From Candidatus Gottesmanbacteria bacterium (GTDB lineage Bacteria > Patescibacteria > Microgenomatia > 2-02-FULL-39-11), in contig JACPKY010000001.1 of NCBI GenBank assembly GCA_016186795.1, positions 1 to 64,000 of the forward strand: a stretch of 64,000 nucleotides of DNA, read 5' to 3'. Shown here in pieces: positions 42,531 to 50,694 of this stretch; position 1 is the first letter of the stretch; each line of letters opens with the position of its first letter. The notes under the pieces were generated by a model. That model was given only the letters and a program-made list of their open reading frames with translations, had not been told where the DNA came from and did no database searches. The position numbers and the translations under genes are program-made.

Positions 42531-43454
42531 ATGAAAGTCCTCTTCTTTGGTTCATCTCCCTACTGCCTCCCTCTTCTATCGACACTTTCGAAAAATACAA
42601 ACCTCGTTGGTATCATTTCCACCACCAGGGAATCCTGGCAACAAAAAAAAGTTCCGGTTTGGACTGTACGAAATAAAGAGGAACTGAAAGGAACTGAAAG
42701 TAAAATTGCCTCTCTCCATCCAGATATCGCCATAGTTTCCGATTTCGGACTCATCATCCCCAAAGAAATTTTTGAAATCCCAAAATACAAAACGCTGAAT
42801 ATCCATTTTTCCAAATTGCCCAAATACCGGGGCGCATCTCCCATCCAATACACTATCCTTCATGGCGAAAAAAGTGTTTGGATTAGCGTTCAACTACTCA
42901 GAGAGACACTCGATACTGGAGATATCATCTGGCAAAAAGAAATTCCACTATTTGGTTTTGAAACGACTGGAGATCTCTATCCAAAACTTTTCGAAATCAC
43001 CTCCAATCACATCACAGATATTTTACAGAGATTCATCCATGGAGAAATAATACCGTTAAGACAAAATGAAAAAGCTTCCTCCTACACAAGAAAACTGACA
43101 CGGGATGATGGATTTCTGTCGTCTACCCTTTTTTTGGGTCTATTGAAAGGAGAAAAAATAAATTGGTCTAATTCTCAAGTGCTCTTTGAAGGGTTATCTG
43201 CGGAAGAAAATCCTACCAAACGGGTAGAACAAGCAGTACGGGCATTTTTTCCATGGCCTGGAGTATGGACGGAAATTCAAATAACAGTAAACAGTAAACA
43301 GTTAACAAAAAAACTAAAAATACTGAAAGCGCATCTTGAAGCAAGTAGACTCGTTCCCGACATTGTGCAACTGGAAGGGAAGAAACCGGTTTCCTGGAAA
43401 CAGTTTTTAGAAGGATATCCCGGGACTATTGACAACCCATCTTCTTTCCACTAG
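42531..43454 (+). CDS. fmt: Methionyl-tRNA formyltransferase (307 aa)
   Basis: The N-terminal formyltransferase domain begins MKVLFFGSSPYCLPLL and includes LNIHFSKLPKYRGASPIQY (active-site Asn and His with the SxLPxYRG loop) and ETLDTGDIIWQ (catalytic Asp). The C-terminal OB-like domain ends with PWPGVWTE. It transfers formyl from 10-formyl-THF to Met-tRNA. I start at the ATG at 42531 because upstream in-frame sequence overlaps def. A short stretch near 43275-43310 (AACAGTAAACAGTAAACAGT) is a local DNA repeat in the coding sequence. Confidence 0.95.
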   Translation: MKVLFFGSSPYCLPLLSTLSKNTNLVGIISTTRESWQQKKVPVWTVRNKEELKGTESKIASLHPDIAIVSDFGLIIPKEIFEIPKYKTLNIHFSKLPKYRGASPIQYTILHGEKSVWISVQLLRETLDTGDIIWQKEIPLFGFETTGDLYPKLFEITSNHITDILQRFIHGEIIPLRQNEKASSYTRKLTRDDGFLSSTLFLGLLKGEKINWSNSQVLFEGLSAEENPTKRVEQAVRAFFPWPGVWTEIQITVNSKQLTKKLKILKAHLEASRLVPDIVQLEGKKPVSWKQFLEGYPGTIDNPSSFH

Positions 43455-43465
43455 TTTAGAACCAG

Positions 43466-43762
43466 ATGAAATATATTCTGCCACTCCTTTTTATTATTTG
43501 CATCGGAATTGTTTTACAAATTCATCCGGTAAAAGTCTCTCCTGCAAATGCTCAGCAACCAACATTTGGTCCCACGTGTGAAGCAGGTACAACTCCTGGG
43601 GTAGCTGCAACAACGTGTCCGACAAATACAGAAAAACCCACAGCTGTACCAAAAATACCGGTAACAGGGACAGGATCAACTCTTGTCATGGCGCTTCTCT
43701 CAGGTGGAATTTTTTTGGCAATTCTGGGAGTGGGGACGGTTGCTTTTACTGTGTCACGGTAA
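43466..43762 (+). CDS. Mini surface protein: signal peptide, Cys module and IPVTG sorting-like end (98 aa)
   Basis: A signal peptide (residues about 1-28, ending SPANAQ) is followed directly by PTFGPTCEAGTTPG...TTCPTNTEKPT, then a KIPVTG pentapeptide, a membrane segment (LVMALLSGGIFLAILGVGTV) and an FTVSR tail. The Cys module and end match the C-terminus of the LPKTG cohesin protein at 18156-18923, but there is no cohesin domain, so this is a bare anchor module. It may be a remnant of a larger gene or a wall-coating peptide. It follows fmt by 11 nt and overlaps the convergent gene by 17 nt. Confidence 0.7.
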   Translation: MKYILPLLFIICIGIVLQIHPVKVSPANAQQPTFGPTCEAGTTPGVAATTCPTNTEKPTAVPKIPVTGTGSTLVMALLSGGIFLAILGVGTVAFTVSR

Positions 43763-45422
43763 ATTCTGCCCACGTACATCCATACGTTATATTTCCATCT
43801 AACGGATTGAATGTTCCCAACTTCAGTGCATCGGAGGATAATGGATCAAAGGGAGTCGGAGTTGGCGTATCGGTCGGAAGTGGAGTACTTTGCGTTTTCG
43901 TTTGAGACGATCCAAAAATTCCTGAAAAAAGACTTGCGAAAAAGCCAAAAATCCCACTTGGCGGCTGATTAACTGTTGACGCTGCCAAAACCTCCGGCAT
44001 TCTTGGGGAAAATGCCAAGGGGTTACTTGAAGTTCTGTAGCCACAATTTATTTTTTCCTCTATTCTATATGATCCAGGTCCGGGAATTGTCGTCGACCAC
44101 GTTGATGCATAGCGCCAAGCGGGAGGATCCGGTATAACAGTTGGACCAACGGCGGTAACTGTACCCGATTGTGCTGCAACACTTCCATCTCTTTTCAGCG
44201 TATACTCCATATTGAGTACCTCTGCCTTATTTATTGCCGGATTGGAAACTTTCCCGTATCCGGTAATGGCAAGTGGTGCACCTGTTGTAAATCCAGAACT
44301 TGCGGAAACATCAATCCCATCACATTCACAAAAGGGAGTAGGAGTAGCCGATGGTTGGACTGTTGCGGTTGGAGGAGCAAGTGTTGGAGTAGCAGTTGGA
44401 GCCGCACAGATACTTCCATTTGCTCCTGTGTAACAGATTGGACACTCTTCATCACATTCATCGTCACTTGAACATGGCCCTCCGCATTGTACTGCAGTTG
44501 GAGTAGGCGTTGGCGTACCACTTGGTGCTTGACAAATATTTCCTGAATCTCCAGGAGCACAGATTGAGCAATCCTCGGGACATTCTGTAGAATTTGGGCC
44601 AGGTGTCGTACATGGAGCACCACACTGAGGGGGAGGGGTTGTTGTCGGTGTTGCAGTTGGAACAACATCGGCAATCCACTCGAAATCTAATTTGGTAAAT
44701 TTGTCGTTATTGGCAATATCAGTAAAGCGCAAATACGCATTCCCTTGATCATCATGGAGTACAACACACTCCGACGTTTGATCATTTGGATCTGTTTTAC
44801 AAAGTGGGTTATTGGGATCGTCTCGAAATTCCCAATGTCCTTGAGTAGATACACCATCAGGAAGCTCTGATGCTGGTGGTGGACCGACTTTTAGCGTTGC
44901 TTTTTGATGGCGACAGCCAAAACAATCAGTCCTTTGGAAAACAAAGTTGATCTTCGATGTGTCACTTGAATCGTACGTAAGTCCATCAGAATTCGTTTTA
45001 CACGTGTAGTCTGGATTTTGTCCTTTATATCGGGAAATTTCAGGACTTGGAATCTTCGCTTCTTTTTTACAGTTTACTCGGGCTGCTGGATACCGCTTCG
45101 GAGTTGGAGTAGGATTGGGAGGGGGCGCCGGAGTAGTTGGGGGGTTCGGTTTACTTCCATCTGGTAAGAAAGTGTAGGAAAATTTGTCACCACTTTTGAC
45201 GATTCTGTACCAGTTATCAACAAGTGGACACGCCTTATTTGTATCCGTATCTCGTACGATTGTCCACCTCAATTCAACATTTTTCAAAAATTTCGTCAAT
45301 CCATCGTGCTTGACATACGTATGTCCGGTGATAAAGGTCGATGCCTCAACCTTCCCTGGCGAAATTGCAGCAAAGGCAACACCAACAAACACAATCAACA
45401 AGTATCTACTAATTCGTTTCAT
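43746..45422 (-). CDS. Secreted Cys-rich repeat protein with Pro/Thr linkers (558 aa)
   Basis: With ATG at 45422 there is a signal peptide (RYLLIVFVGVAFAAI) and an N-terminal beta-rich region (about residues 25-230). Residues about 245-335 hold two related Cys modules, each CG(A/G)PC, spacer, C-x(2-3)-C-x2-C, G..G..IC, separated by TPTPT linkers. A further beta domain (CECDGIDVSASSGFTTG...) and a C-terminal tail follow. No sorting motif is seen. It overlaps the SurA-like gene by 14 nt. Function is unknown; an adhesin or structural surface protein is likely. Its cysteines would need the disulfide genes downstream. Confidence 0.65.
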   Translation of the reverse strand: MKRISRYLLIVFVGVAFAAISPGKVEASTFITGHTYVKHDGLTKFLKNVELRWTIVRDTDTNKACPLVDNWYRIVKSGDKFSYTFLPDGSKPNPPTTPAPPPNPTPTPKRYPAARVNCKKEAKIPSPEISRYKGQNPDYTCKTNSDGLTYDSSDTSKINFVFQRTDCFGCRHQKATLKVGPPPASELPDGVSTQGHWEFRDDPNNPLCKTDPNDQTSECVVLHDDQGNAYLRFTDIANNDKFTKLDFEWIADVVPTATPTTTPPPQCGAPCTTPGPNSTECPEDCSICAPGDSGNICQAPSGTPTPTPTAVQCGGPCSSDDECDEECPICYTGANGSICAAPTATPTLAPPTATVQPSATPTPFCECDGIDVSASSGFTTGAPLAITGYGKVSNPAINKAEVLNMEYTLKRDGSVAAQSGTVTAVGPTVIPDPPAWRYASTWSTTIPGPGSYRIEEKINCGYRTSSNPLAFSPRMPEVLAASTVNQPPSGIFGFFASLFSGIFGSSQTKTQSTPLPTDTPTPTPFDPLSSDALKLGTFNPLDGNITYGCTWAEFTVTQ

Positions 45423-46275
45423 ATTCTTGGATTTTCTCATTCAACCAATCATCATAGGAGGTAATCGTCCCGGATTTGTCCAAAACATGGTAAATACCCC
45501 AGAATCCTTCTTCGGGATCTTCATCTATCGATGGCCGATACAGTCCCAACATGAGAGGAGAAAATTCGGAAGGAGAAAGTTGCCAAAGGCGCACATTATC
45601 TGCCTCGCTTAAGTTGGAATCGATTGAAGTAGTTGCGTCTCGGCTTGGATATTTAGCGTAGGCATTGCTTTTGTAAATTGAGTCAAACTGGGAAAGACTC
45701 TCATCTTTCCTTATACGTTCTCCAGCTTCCTCCATCGTTATTCTTCCAGCAACTATATCTGCCCGGATTGCTTCCATTTTCTGCCGTGTAATCTCTTTTG
45801 CTTGAGAAAGAGGTACAGGAGGCTCAGGATTTCCTACATTAAACCAAATAAAAACACCTTCAACGGTCATCTGCTGAACATCGTTTAAGATGAGTTCCTT
45901 TGCCCGTTCATACGCCTTATTGTATTCCTGTTGATTTTTGTTCGGTGCAAAGATTCTTTCATCAATTGGCATGAGATTTTTATTTTTTGCCTCCTCCAAA
46001 ACCACAGTTTGCTCAATCAAAAATTTCTGCACGTCTTTTTTTTCGTCATTTGTAAGAGTGGAATACGTTTTTTGCGGATACTGGTTTTGAACCGAATACT
46101 CAATATCGGAAGGAGAAAAAATGTTTCTCCCGTATTGCTGATTTCCGGAAATAGTGGATTTGCGGCTTGACTCTTTTCCTGCCACCAGTAAGAAAAGCAG
46201 AGATATCGAAACTATCAGAACCACACCACCGATAATTGCCGCAATACGAAAATTTCTCCCCATGAGAGGATACAT
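45409..46275 (-). CDS. Membrane-anchored SurA/PpiC-like chaperone (288 aa)
   Basis: An N-terminal membrane segment (about residues 11-33) precedes a helical region (NDEKKDVQKFLIEQTVVLEEA) like the SurA N-domain and a C-terminal part with GRITMEEAGERIRKDESLS and a SEFSPLMLG pattern that resembles a divergent parvulin domain. No full parvulin active site is evident, so it may act only as a chaperone for exported proteins. The gene overlaps the Cys-rich secreted protein by 14 nt, which may be a client. ATG codons at 46275 and 46263 are both possible starts. Confidence 0.6.
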   Translation of the reverse strand: MYPLMGRNFRIAAIIGGVVLIVSISLLFLLVAGKESSRKSTISGNQQYGRNIFSPSDIEYSVQNQYPQKTYSTLTNDEKKDVQKFLIEQTVVLEEAKNKNLMPIDERIFAPNKNQQEYNKAYERAKELILNDVQQMTVEGVFIWFNVGNPEPPVPLSQAKEITRQKMEAIRADIVAGRITMEEAGERIRKDESLSQFDSIYKSNAYAKYPSRDATTSIDSNLSEADNVRLWQLSPSEFSPLMLGLYRPSIDEDPEEGFWGIYHVLDKSGTITSYDDWLNEKIQEYETN

Positions 46276-46318
46276 AAAATTATTATTTGCTTTACTTCAA
46301 CTAAAGTCAAGAAGTATC

Positions 46319-47047
46319 CTATTGAAAATAGGAGGCAAAAACTCTTTGCACCATCCGAACCACAAGCTGATATTTACCCGACACAAGCAAAATGCCAAAA
46401 AGGAGAGTGATGCTTGCGGCAATTGTGGAAATGCCATGAAAAAGCCTTCGATTACTTTGGATTCGTGGGTAGACCGAGGGAAAAAGAAGTCCAGCAATGA
46501 TAAAGGGAGTCCCAATTCCTAGAGAAAATATAAAAAGAAGGAGACTTCCCTCCCATACCGTTGTTTTTGATGATGCCAAAAGAAGAATTGGAGTAAGTGT
46601 GACCGATATACACGGGATCCAAGAGATCGCAGCAACGATTCCTGTGGCAAACGATGAGAAGAAACCCAAATGGGTGAGCTTCTTTTGTACATTCCACGCA
46701 TAGTCAAACTTCAGAAATGATGTATGGATCACTCCTAATTGAGATAGTCCAAAAAATATCATGATAATTCCACCTATGCGAAGGAGAAGACTTAAGTTCG
46801 CTTGCATGAAAATCCCGACAATACTTCCTGTGGCACCAAGAATCGTATAGACAAGGGCAAACCCGGAAACAAAAAGAAAACTATTTCCAATAATACGACT
46901 CCTGATATGACGTTCACTTAGTCCATACAGTTCTTGAAATGTAACGCCAGAGATTGCAGAAAAATAGGATGGAAGAAGCGGAAGAAGACAAGGAGCAATG
47001 AAAGAAATGAGACCCGCAATGTAGGAGGTCAAAAAACTTACGAGCAT
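46319..47047 (-). CDS. CcdA/DsbD-type thiol-disulfide membrane transporter (242 aa)
   Basis: Six membrane segments in the CcdA order. The start has SFIAPCLLPLLPSYFSAISG, and the second half has AAISWIPCISVTLTPILLLA, giving the paired Pro-Cys motifs that carry electrons across the membrane. It would pass reducing power to outer thioredoxin-like proteins such as the one at 47397-47912. The start lies 6 nt after the 100-aa membrane gene. Confidence 0.9.
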   Translation of the reverse strand: MLVSFLTSYIAGLISFIAPCLLPLLPSYFSAISGVTFQELYGLSERHIRSRIIGNSFLFVSGFALVYTILGATGSIVGIFMQANLSLLLRIGGIIMIFFGLSQLGVIHTSFLKFDYAWNVQKKLTHLGFFSSFATGIVAAISWIPCISVTLTPILLLASSKTTVWEGSLLLFIFSLGIGTPFIIAGLLFPSVYPRIQSNRRLFHGISTIAASITLLFGILLVSGKYQLVVRMVQRVFASYFQ

Positions 47048-47053
47048 ACCATC

Positions 47054-47356
47054 TTATATGAGTCTTAAAACCCGGAATATGACCACAGCAAAAAAAATAA
47101 AGAGAAGCGTTATCGTTATGGGAACAAAAAATGTGAGGAGAAGAGACGTTATGAAAAGAATAAGCAACGTATTTTCTTTTTCACTTCTGATAAATCCTTT
47201 TATAAGAAGAAATAGGATGGAAAGATAAATAAGTGTGGTAATACTACCGAAGGGAAGTTCCACTTTGTACAACCACCCCCCAACCAAAAGCGCAATTCCT
47301 AACAAGAGAAATACATCACGATCATGAAAGTAGAATGGACCAAGATAGAGACTCAT
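47054..47356 (-). CDS. Small polytopic membrane protein (100 aa)
   Basis: Four hydrophobic segments fill most of the sequence (for example DVFLLLGIALLVGGWLYKV, and LLILFITSLLLTFFVPITIT). No family is recognised. It is placed between the thioredoxin-like and CcdA-like genes on the same strand, with short gaps (40 and 6 nt), so a role in the same disulfide module is possible. Confidence 0.65.
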   Translation of the reverse strand: MSLYLGPFYFHDRDVFLLLGIALLVGGWLYKVELPFGSITTLIYLSILFLLIKGFIRSEKENTLLILFITSLLLTFFVPITITLLFIFFAVVIFRVLRLI

Positions 47357-47396
47357 ATGAATAAATCCATTGGATTTCTGCCTAGCATTATCCTAT

Positions 47397-47912
47397 CTAT
47401 TTTCCAGAAAGAACACAACCCGTCTGTTGAGCAAAATACTCAAGGGGTATTACCCCGCTTATCATCCTTCCATCTGGAAATTCCCAGGTTGGATAACCTC
47501 GAATATTTTTCTCTTGGCAAAGCGCAACGTCTTCATCACAATCTATAAGAGTCAACTCACTCACACTTTCTCCAAAAAGTTCTTTTTGTTTTGCACAATT
47601 AGGACAGGTTTTTGTCCCATACATAACAAGACCTTTTTGTGTCAGACAAGATGCAAATGAACTATATACTTGGAGTGAAGTAGTCGGCACTGGGGAAAGA
47701 CTGGATGGAGAAGGAGTAGGAATAGGTGAGTTGGCAAAGGGTAATTTTGTGAGAGAAATTATCTTTGCCCATGTGGAAGCGGCTTCTTTTATGAAATCCT
47801 GACGTACGGAAAATGTCCCTGATTCAAAAACAATATTTCCTAACACATAGGAAAGAAAAAGGGCACACGCTAAAGCAATTGCAACTTTAATAAATGGCAC
47901 CCTTACACCCAT
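47397..47912 (-). CDS. Membrane-anchored thioredoxin/glutaredoxin-like protein (171 aa)
   Basis: An N-terminal membrane segment (about residues 8-28) and a Pro/Ser linker lead to a small redox domain with KGLVMYGTKTCPNCAKQKEL (CPNC active site), LIDCDED and IRGYPTWEFPDG (the cis-Pro loop). The layout resembles the thioredoxin domain attached to VKOR proteins. It likely reduces or isomerises disulfides outside the membrane with electrons from the CcdA-like protein. Confidence 0.85.
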   Translation of the reverse strand: MGVRVPFIKVAIALACALFLSYVLGNIVFESGTFSVRQDFIKEAASTWAKIISLTKLPFANSPIPTPSPSSLSPVPTTSLQVYSSFASCLTQKGLVMYGTKTCPNCAKQKELFGESVSELTLIDCDEDVALCQEKNIRGYPTWEFPDGRMISGVIPLEYFAQQTGCVLSGK

Positions 47913-47949
47913 AGTTCCATACTATCAAATGTGGTAGGATGATTCTAGG

Positions 47950-48192
47950 ATGAGTGGGGAGAAACTTATCGATTGGTTTATATCCTTGACTGTTCCTCTT
48001 TTGTGGATATGGGTATTTTCTGTCGCTATATTTATTTGGTGGGTTTTTGTTGTTGTTCCTGACCAAACTCTCTTTGGTCCTACAAAGTTTTTGATGAAAC
48101 TGAATATTTTCATCGGAATGACTTCATACATCCTCTCAATCTTTGCTACACTTACCTGTATAGTTCGGGATAAGACTCGCAAACCCAAGTAG
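47950..48192 (+). CDS. Small two-pass membrane protein (80 aa)
   Basis: Two or three hydrophobic segments (LTVPLLWIWVFSVAIFIWWV and FIGMTSYILSIFATLTCIV) and a basic tail (RDKTRKPK) fit an inner membrane protein with its C-terminus inside. No family is recognised. It stands alone on the plus strand between two minus-strand genes. Confidence is limited by its small size. Confidence 0.5.
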   Translation: MSGEKLIDWFISLTVPLLWIWVFSVAIFIWWVFVVVPDQTLFGPTKFLMKLNIFIGMTSYILSIFATLTCIVRDKTRKPK

Positions 48193-48195
48193 AAG

Positions 48196-48477
48196 TTATT
48201 GGTGGTGCAAAAAAAGCCGGTGTGCCTCAGAGATTGTGAGAGAGAGTTCTTTATAGAAGAACGTTCGCAACTCTGGTGCTATCTCATCTACACGCTTCAT
48301 GAGATCACGAATGGAAAAAAGAGGAACCAGGAAAAGCTTCCGTGAGTTTACCTGCCCTGTTGTATCAACAAGCGTATCCAGCTTGCGAATCATCTTTACT
48401 TTCACACTATTCACCACCCATTCTTCAATGGCAATTTTTTGAGAAGCAGGCAATTGAGAAAAACTATCATCAACCAT
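48196..48477 (-). CDS. Unknown small protein (93 aa)
   Basis: The product is soluble and helical, with mixed charge (SQKIAIEEWVVNSVKVKMIR). No family is recognised. It is convergent with the 80-aa gene (3 nt gap) and divergent from mtaB. Confidence 0.5.
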   Translation of the reverse strand: MVDDSFSQLPASQKIAIEEWVVNSVKVKMIRKLDTLVDTTGQVNSRKLFLVPLFSIRDLMKRVDEIAPELRTFFYKELSLTISEAHRLFLHHQ

Positions 48478-48569
48478 AGTTCAAGAAAACCCACCTTGTA
48501 CGGTGGGCTGTTATAAAGGTGTAAAATACCATAAATGAGGAATTTTTGCAAATATTACGGGGTGTCTCT

Positions 48570-50042
48570 ATGACGAAAACATTTTCGAGCTTCTCCTTTG
48601 GCTGTCGGGTAAACCAGGCTGAAAAAGAAGCGCTTGATAGGCAGCTTCTTCTTGCAGGACTTACCCAAAACCAGCAAAATCCGGACGTGTATATTGTGAA
48701 TACGTGCGCGGTTACACAAAAAGCTGAAAGGGAGGCGCGGCAGTTTATCTATCAAACCACGCGGAAACTCCCAAAAGCAAAGATTGTTGTTACAGGATGT
48801 GCAGCCACAAAGTGGATCATTGAGAAAAAACCAATCAAAGAGGCAGACGTCCTCATCCCAAACACTGTAAAAGAATTTGCTGCAAGCTTGATCCTGAAGC
48901 GCCTTGATGGCCAAAATAGGCTCTTTGCACCCAATTCTCACAGAGCAATTCTCCAACTGGATAAGTTTTCACGATCAGGACGTTTTTTACTCAAAATTCA
49001 GGACGGATGCCATCGCTTCTGTACATTTTGTATCGTTCCATATCTTCGAGGATTACCAAAATCGGTTCCAATCAGTGAAATTATTCAAACCATTAACATA
49101 TATACAAATAAAAATAATTCTCCTTCTATTTCTCACGAAATAGGGTTCTTGGATAGATCTTGTAAGCCGGAATACTCGGGAACACCTTCGGGAATTGACA
49201 GTTCCCGCTTTCCTTCTCGTATTCCGGCAACAATCTCTAATTCAACTGCACAAATTTCGCTCGAAACAGAAGGAGAATCTCAAAATAGCGTTATTAAAGA
49301 AGTTATCCTTACTGCAATCAATACAGAAGCGTACGGATACGATACGGGAGAATTATTTATTCAACTTCTTGAGGCAATCATGGAAAAAACTGTCATAGAA
49401 CGGGTGAGTTTTGGATCCATCCATCCGTGGAGCATCACCCAAGATTTCTTTGATTTCTACAAAAAAAGCCTTGATGAAGGAAGACTTGTAAAATTTTTCC
49501 ACATTCCGCTCCAATCAGGATCCAATAAAACGTTGACTCTTATGAAACGGGGGTACACAAGAGAGGAATTTATTGAAAAACTGCAAACACTTACCTCAAT
49601 TGATCCATTCACATATATAGGCACTGACATTATCACGGGATTTTTGGAAGAAGATGAGAAGGATTTTGCCGATACATACGAATTCCTTCGCGACTCCCCC
49701 ATTTCTAAATTTCACGTTTTCCGCTTCTCCAGACGGGAAAAAACTGCAGCATATTTCATGGCAAAACGGCTGAAAAATGTTTCTCCCCAAATGAAAAAGA
49801 AACGGGCGAAGCTTTTAGGAGATCTTAGTCAAAAAAAGTATCAAGCATTTCTCCAAAAACACATCGGCAAAACATTTCCAGCACTTTTCCTGGAAAAAAG
49901 AGAAGGTGAACACCAATCAGTTCTTCTCGATAACCAAATACCGGCAAAAATTAAGACGACGAAAAATAGAATAGGTGAACTTACTTCCGTTTCAATTACA
50001 CAATATAAAAACTCGGAGCTCATAGGAAAATTAGTATCATGA
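48570..50042 (+). CDS. mtaB: Radical-SAM tRNA methylthiotransferase MtaB-type with an inserted segment (490 aa)
   Basis: The N-terminal UPF0004 domain has its three cysteines (SFGCRVNQAE, NTCAVTQKAE, VTGCAA). The radical-SAM cluster is DGCHRFCTFC (Cx3Cx2C), and a TRAM-like C-terminus follows. The enzyme adds a methylthio group to t6A37 of tRNA; the MiaB relative cannot be fully excluded. Between SEIIQTINIY and VKEVILTAINTEAYGYD-like sequence there is an extra stretch of about 55 residues (about 177-235) rich in Ser/Pro/Arg. It contains a large palindrome in the DNA (49166-49228), so it looks like a repeat element tolerated in frame. Confidence 0.9.
   Translation: MTKTFSSFSFGCRVNQAEKEALDRQLLLAGLTQNQQNPDVYIVNTCAVTQKAEREARQFIYQTTRKLPKAKIVVTGCAATKWIIEKKPIKEADVLIPNTVKEFAASLILKRLDGQNRLFAPNSHRAILQLDKFSRSGRFLLKIQDGCHRFCTFCIVPYLRGLPKSVPISEIIQTINIYTNKNNSPSISHEIGFLDRSCKPEYSGTPSGIDSSRFPSRIPATISNSTAQISLETEGESQNSVIKEVILTAINTEAYGYDTGELFIQLLEAIMEKTVIERVSFGSIHPWSITQDFFDFYKKSLDEGRLVKFFHIPLQSGSNKTLTLMKRGYTREEFIEKLQTLTSIDPFTYIGTDIITGFLEEDEKDFADTYEFLRDSPISKFHVFRFSRREKTAAYFMAKRLKNVSPQMKKKRAKLLGDLSQKKYQAFLQKHIGKTFPALFLEKREGEHQSVLLDNQIPAKIKTTKNRIGELTSVSITQYKNSELIGKLVS
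49166..49228. repeat. In-frame palindromic element inside mtaB
   Basis: GCCGGAATAC (49166-49175) pairs perfectly with GTATTCCGGC (49219-49228), and GGGAAC (49178-49183) with GTTCCC (49201-49206). It encodes about residues 199-220 of MtaB, within a segment normal enzymes lack. Confidence 0.8.
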
Positions 50043-50347
50043 AATACCCTATAAATGAGTTGTCGGTAGATGAATGAATATCGCTTTTCAGATGACGAAT
50101 CTCTTCCTCACCTCAAAAACGACGAGATGGTAAAAAACTGCAAGTAAGAGGCAAGAAATGAAAAAAGGTATAAATAAAAAAATATAAAATTATAATTGTA
50201 GTCTTGCCTTGCAAAATTCCAAACTGAAAAGAAAAAAACGCTCTTGTTTAGTTTTTCAAAATAAGGAAAATTGCAACTTGCATGAGGTTTTGGCGCCATT
50301 GCCAAAACCTCAAGTACGACGGGACGCGAGTGGTTAGATTTTAGTTT
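50043..50347. other. Intergenic stretch with one strong hairpin
   Basis: About 305 bp of A-rich sequence. The only clear structure is a perfect 12-bp stem at 50283-50312 (TGAGGTTTTGGC pairing with GCCAAAACCTCA), which can close the transcript of the small gene at 50348-50485 or of mtaB. The 65-codon frame on the minus strand here looks like chance. Confidence 0.55.
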
Positions 50348-50485
50348 TTAATCGCGCGTCCAGGTGCGGCGGGATTCATTGGTTGGTAACTTTGCTCTTG
50401 CCTGGGATAAAAGTACTCCCAAGAGCGCAATAAGTGCCCCAACAACAACCACACCAGCAACCCACTCCTGTGGTGTTTGCGGCAT
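50348..50485 (-). CDS. Single-pass membrane peptide (45 aa) behind a regulated leader
   Basis: ATG at 50485 is preceded by an excellent Shine-Dalgarno (GAGGAGGTGAGAG). The product is MPQTPQEWVAGVVVVGALIA, then LLGVLLSQARAK and a polar tail, i.e. a short outside end, one membrane helix and a basic tail. The stop is TAA at 50348. No family is recognised. The leader from the promoter at 50645-50672 contains an anti-Shine-Dalgarno and a terminator just ahead of the gene, so its expression is probably conditional. Confidence 0.7.
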   Translation of the reverse strand: MPQTPQEWVAGVVVVGALIALLGVLLSQARAKLPTNESRRTWTRD

Positions 50486-50504
50486 CTCTCACCTCCTCGA
50501 TGAG

Positions 50505-50535
50505 AAAAAAATTGGGAAACGCGCTTCGCGTTCCC
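50505..50535 (-). terminator. Intrinsic terminator directly ahead of the 45-aa gene
   Basis: On the minus strand GGGAACGCG pairs with CGCGTTTCCC over a 3-nt loop and is followed by AATTTTTTT. It ends only 20 nt before the ATG at 50485, leaving no room for a promoter between them. Confidence 0.7.
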
Positions 50536-50582
50536 GGCCAGTACGATAAAATATGAGAAAAGTGCAAAAAATACTAACTTAA

Positions 50583-50672
50583 AGGAGGTTACTACCATCT
50601 CGTTTTTAATGTGCTTTCATTATCCATCACAAATCAATCCCTACATTATATATATGAGTGAATAAAATGCAA
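50583..50672 (-). promoter_or_regulatory. Promoter and anti-Shine-Dalgarno leader of the 45-aa gene
   Basis: TTGCAT (50667-50672) and TATAAT (50645-50650), spacer 16 nt, on the minus strand. In the leader, ACCTCCT (50583-50589) is exactly complementary to the Shine-Dalgarno AGGAGGT (50491-50497), so the two can pair around the terminator hairpin. Confidence 0.6.
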
Positions 50673-50694
50673 CGCGAAGGAGAATAAATGGGGA

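Noticed and set aside
50108..50305. 65-codon minus-strand frame in the intergenic region
   Set aside because: Phe/Tyr-rich product of AT-rich DNA, no Shine-Dalgarno, and it overlaps the 12-bp hairpin.
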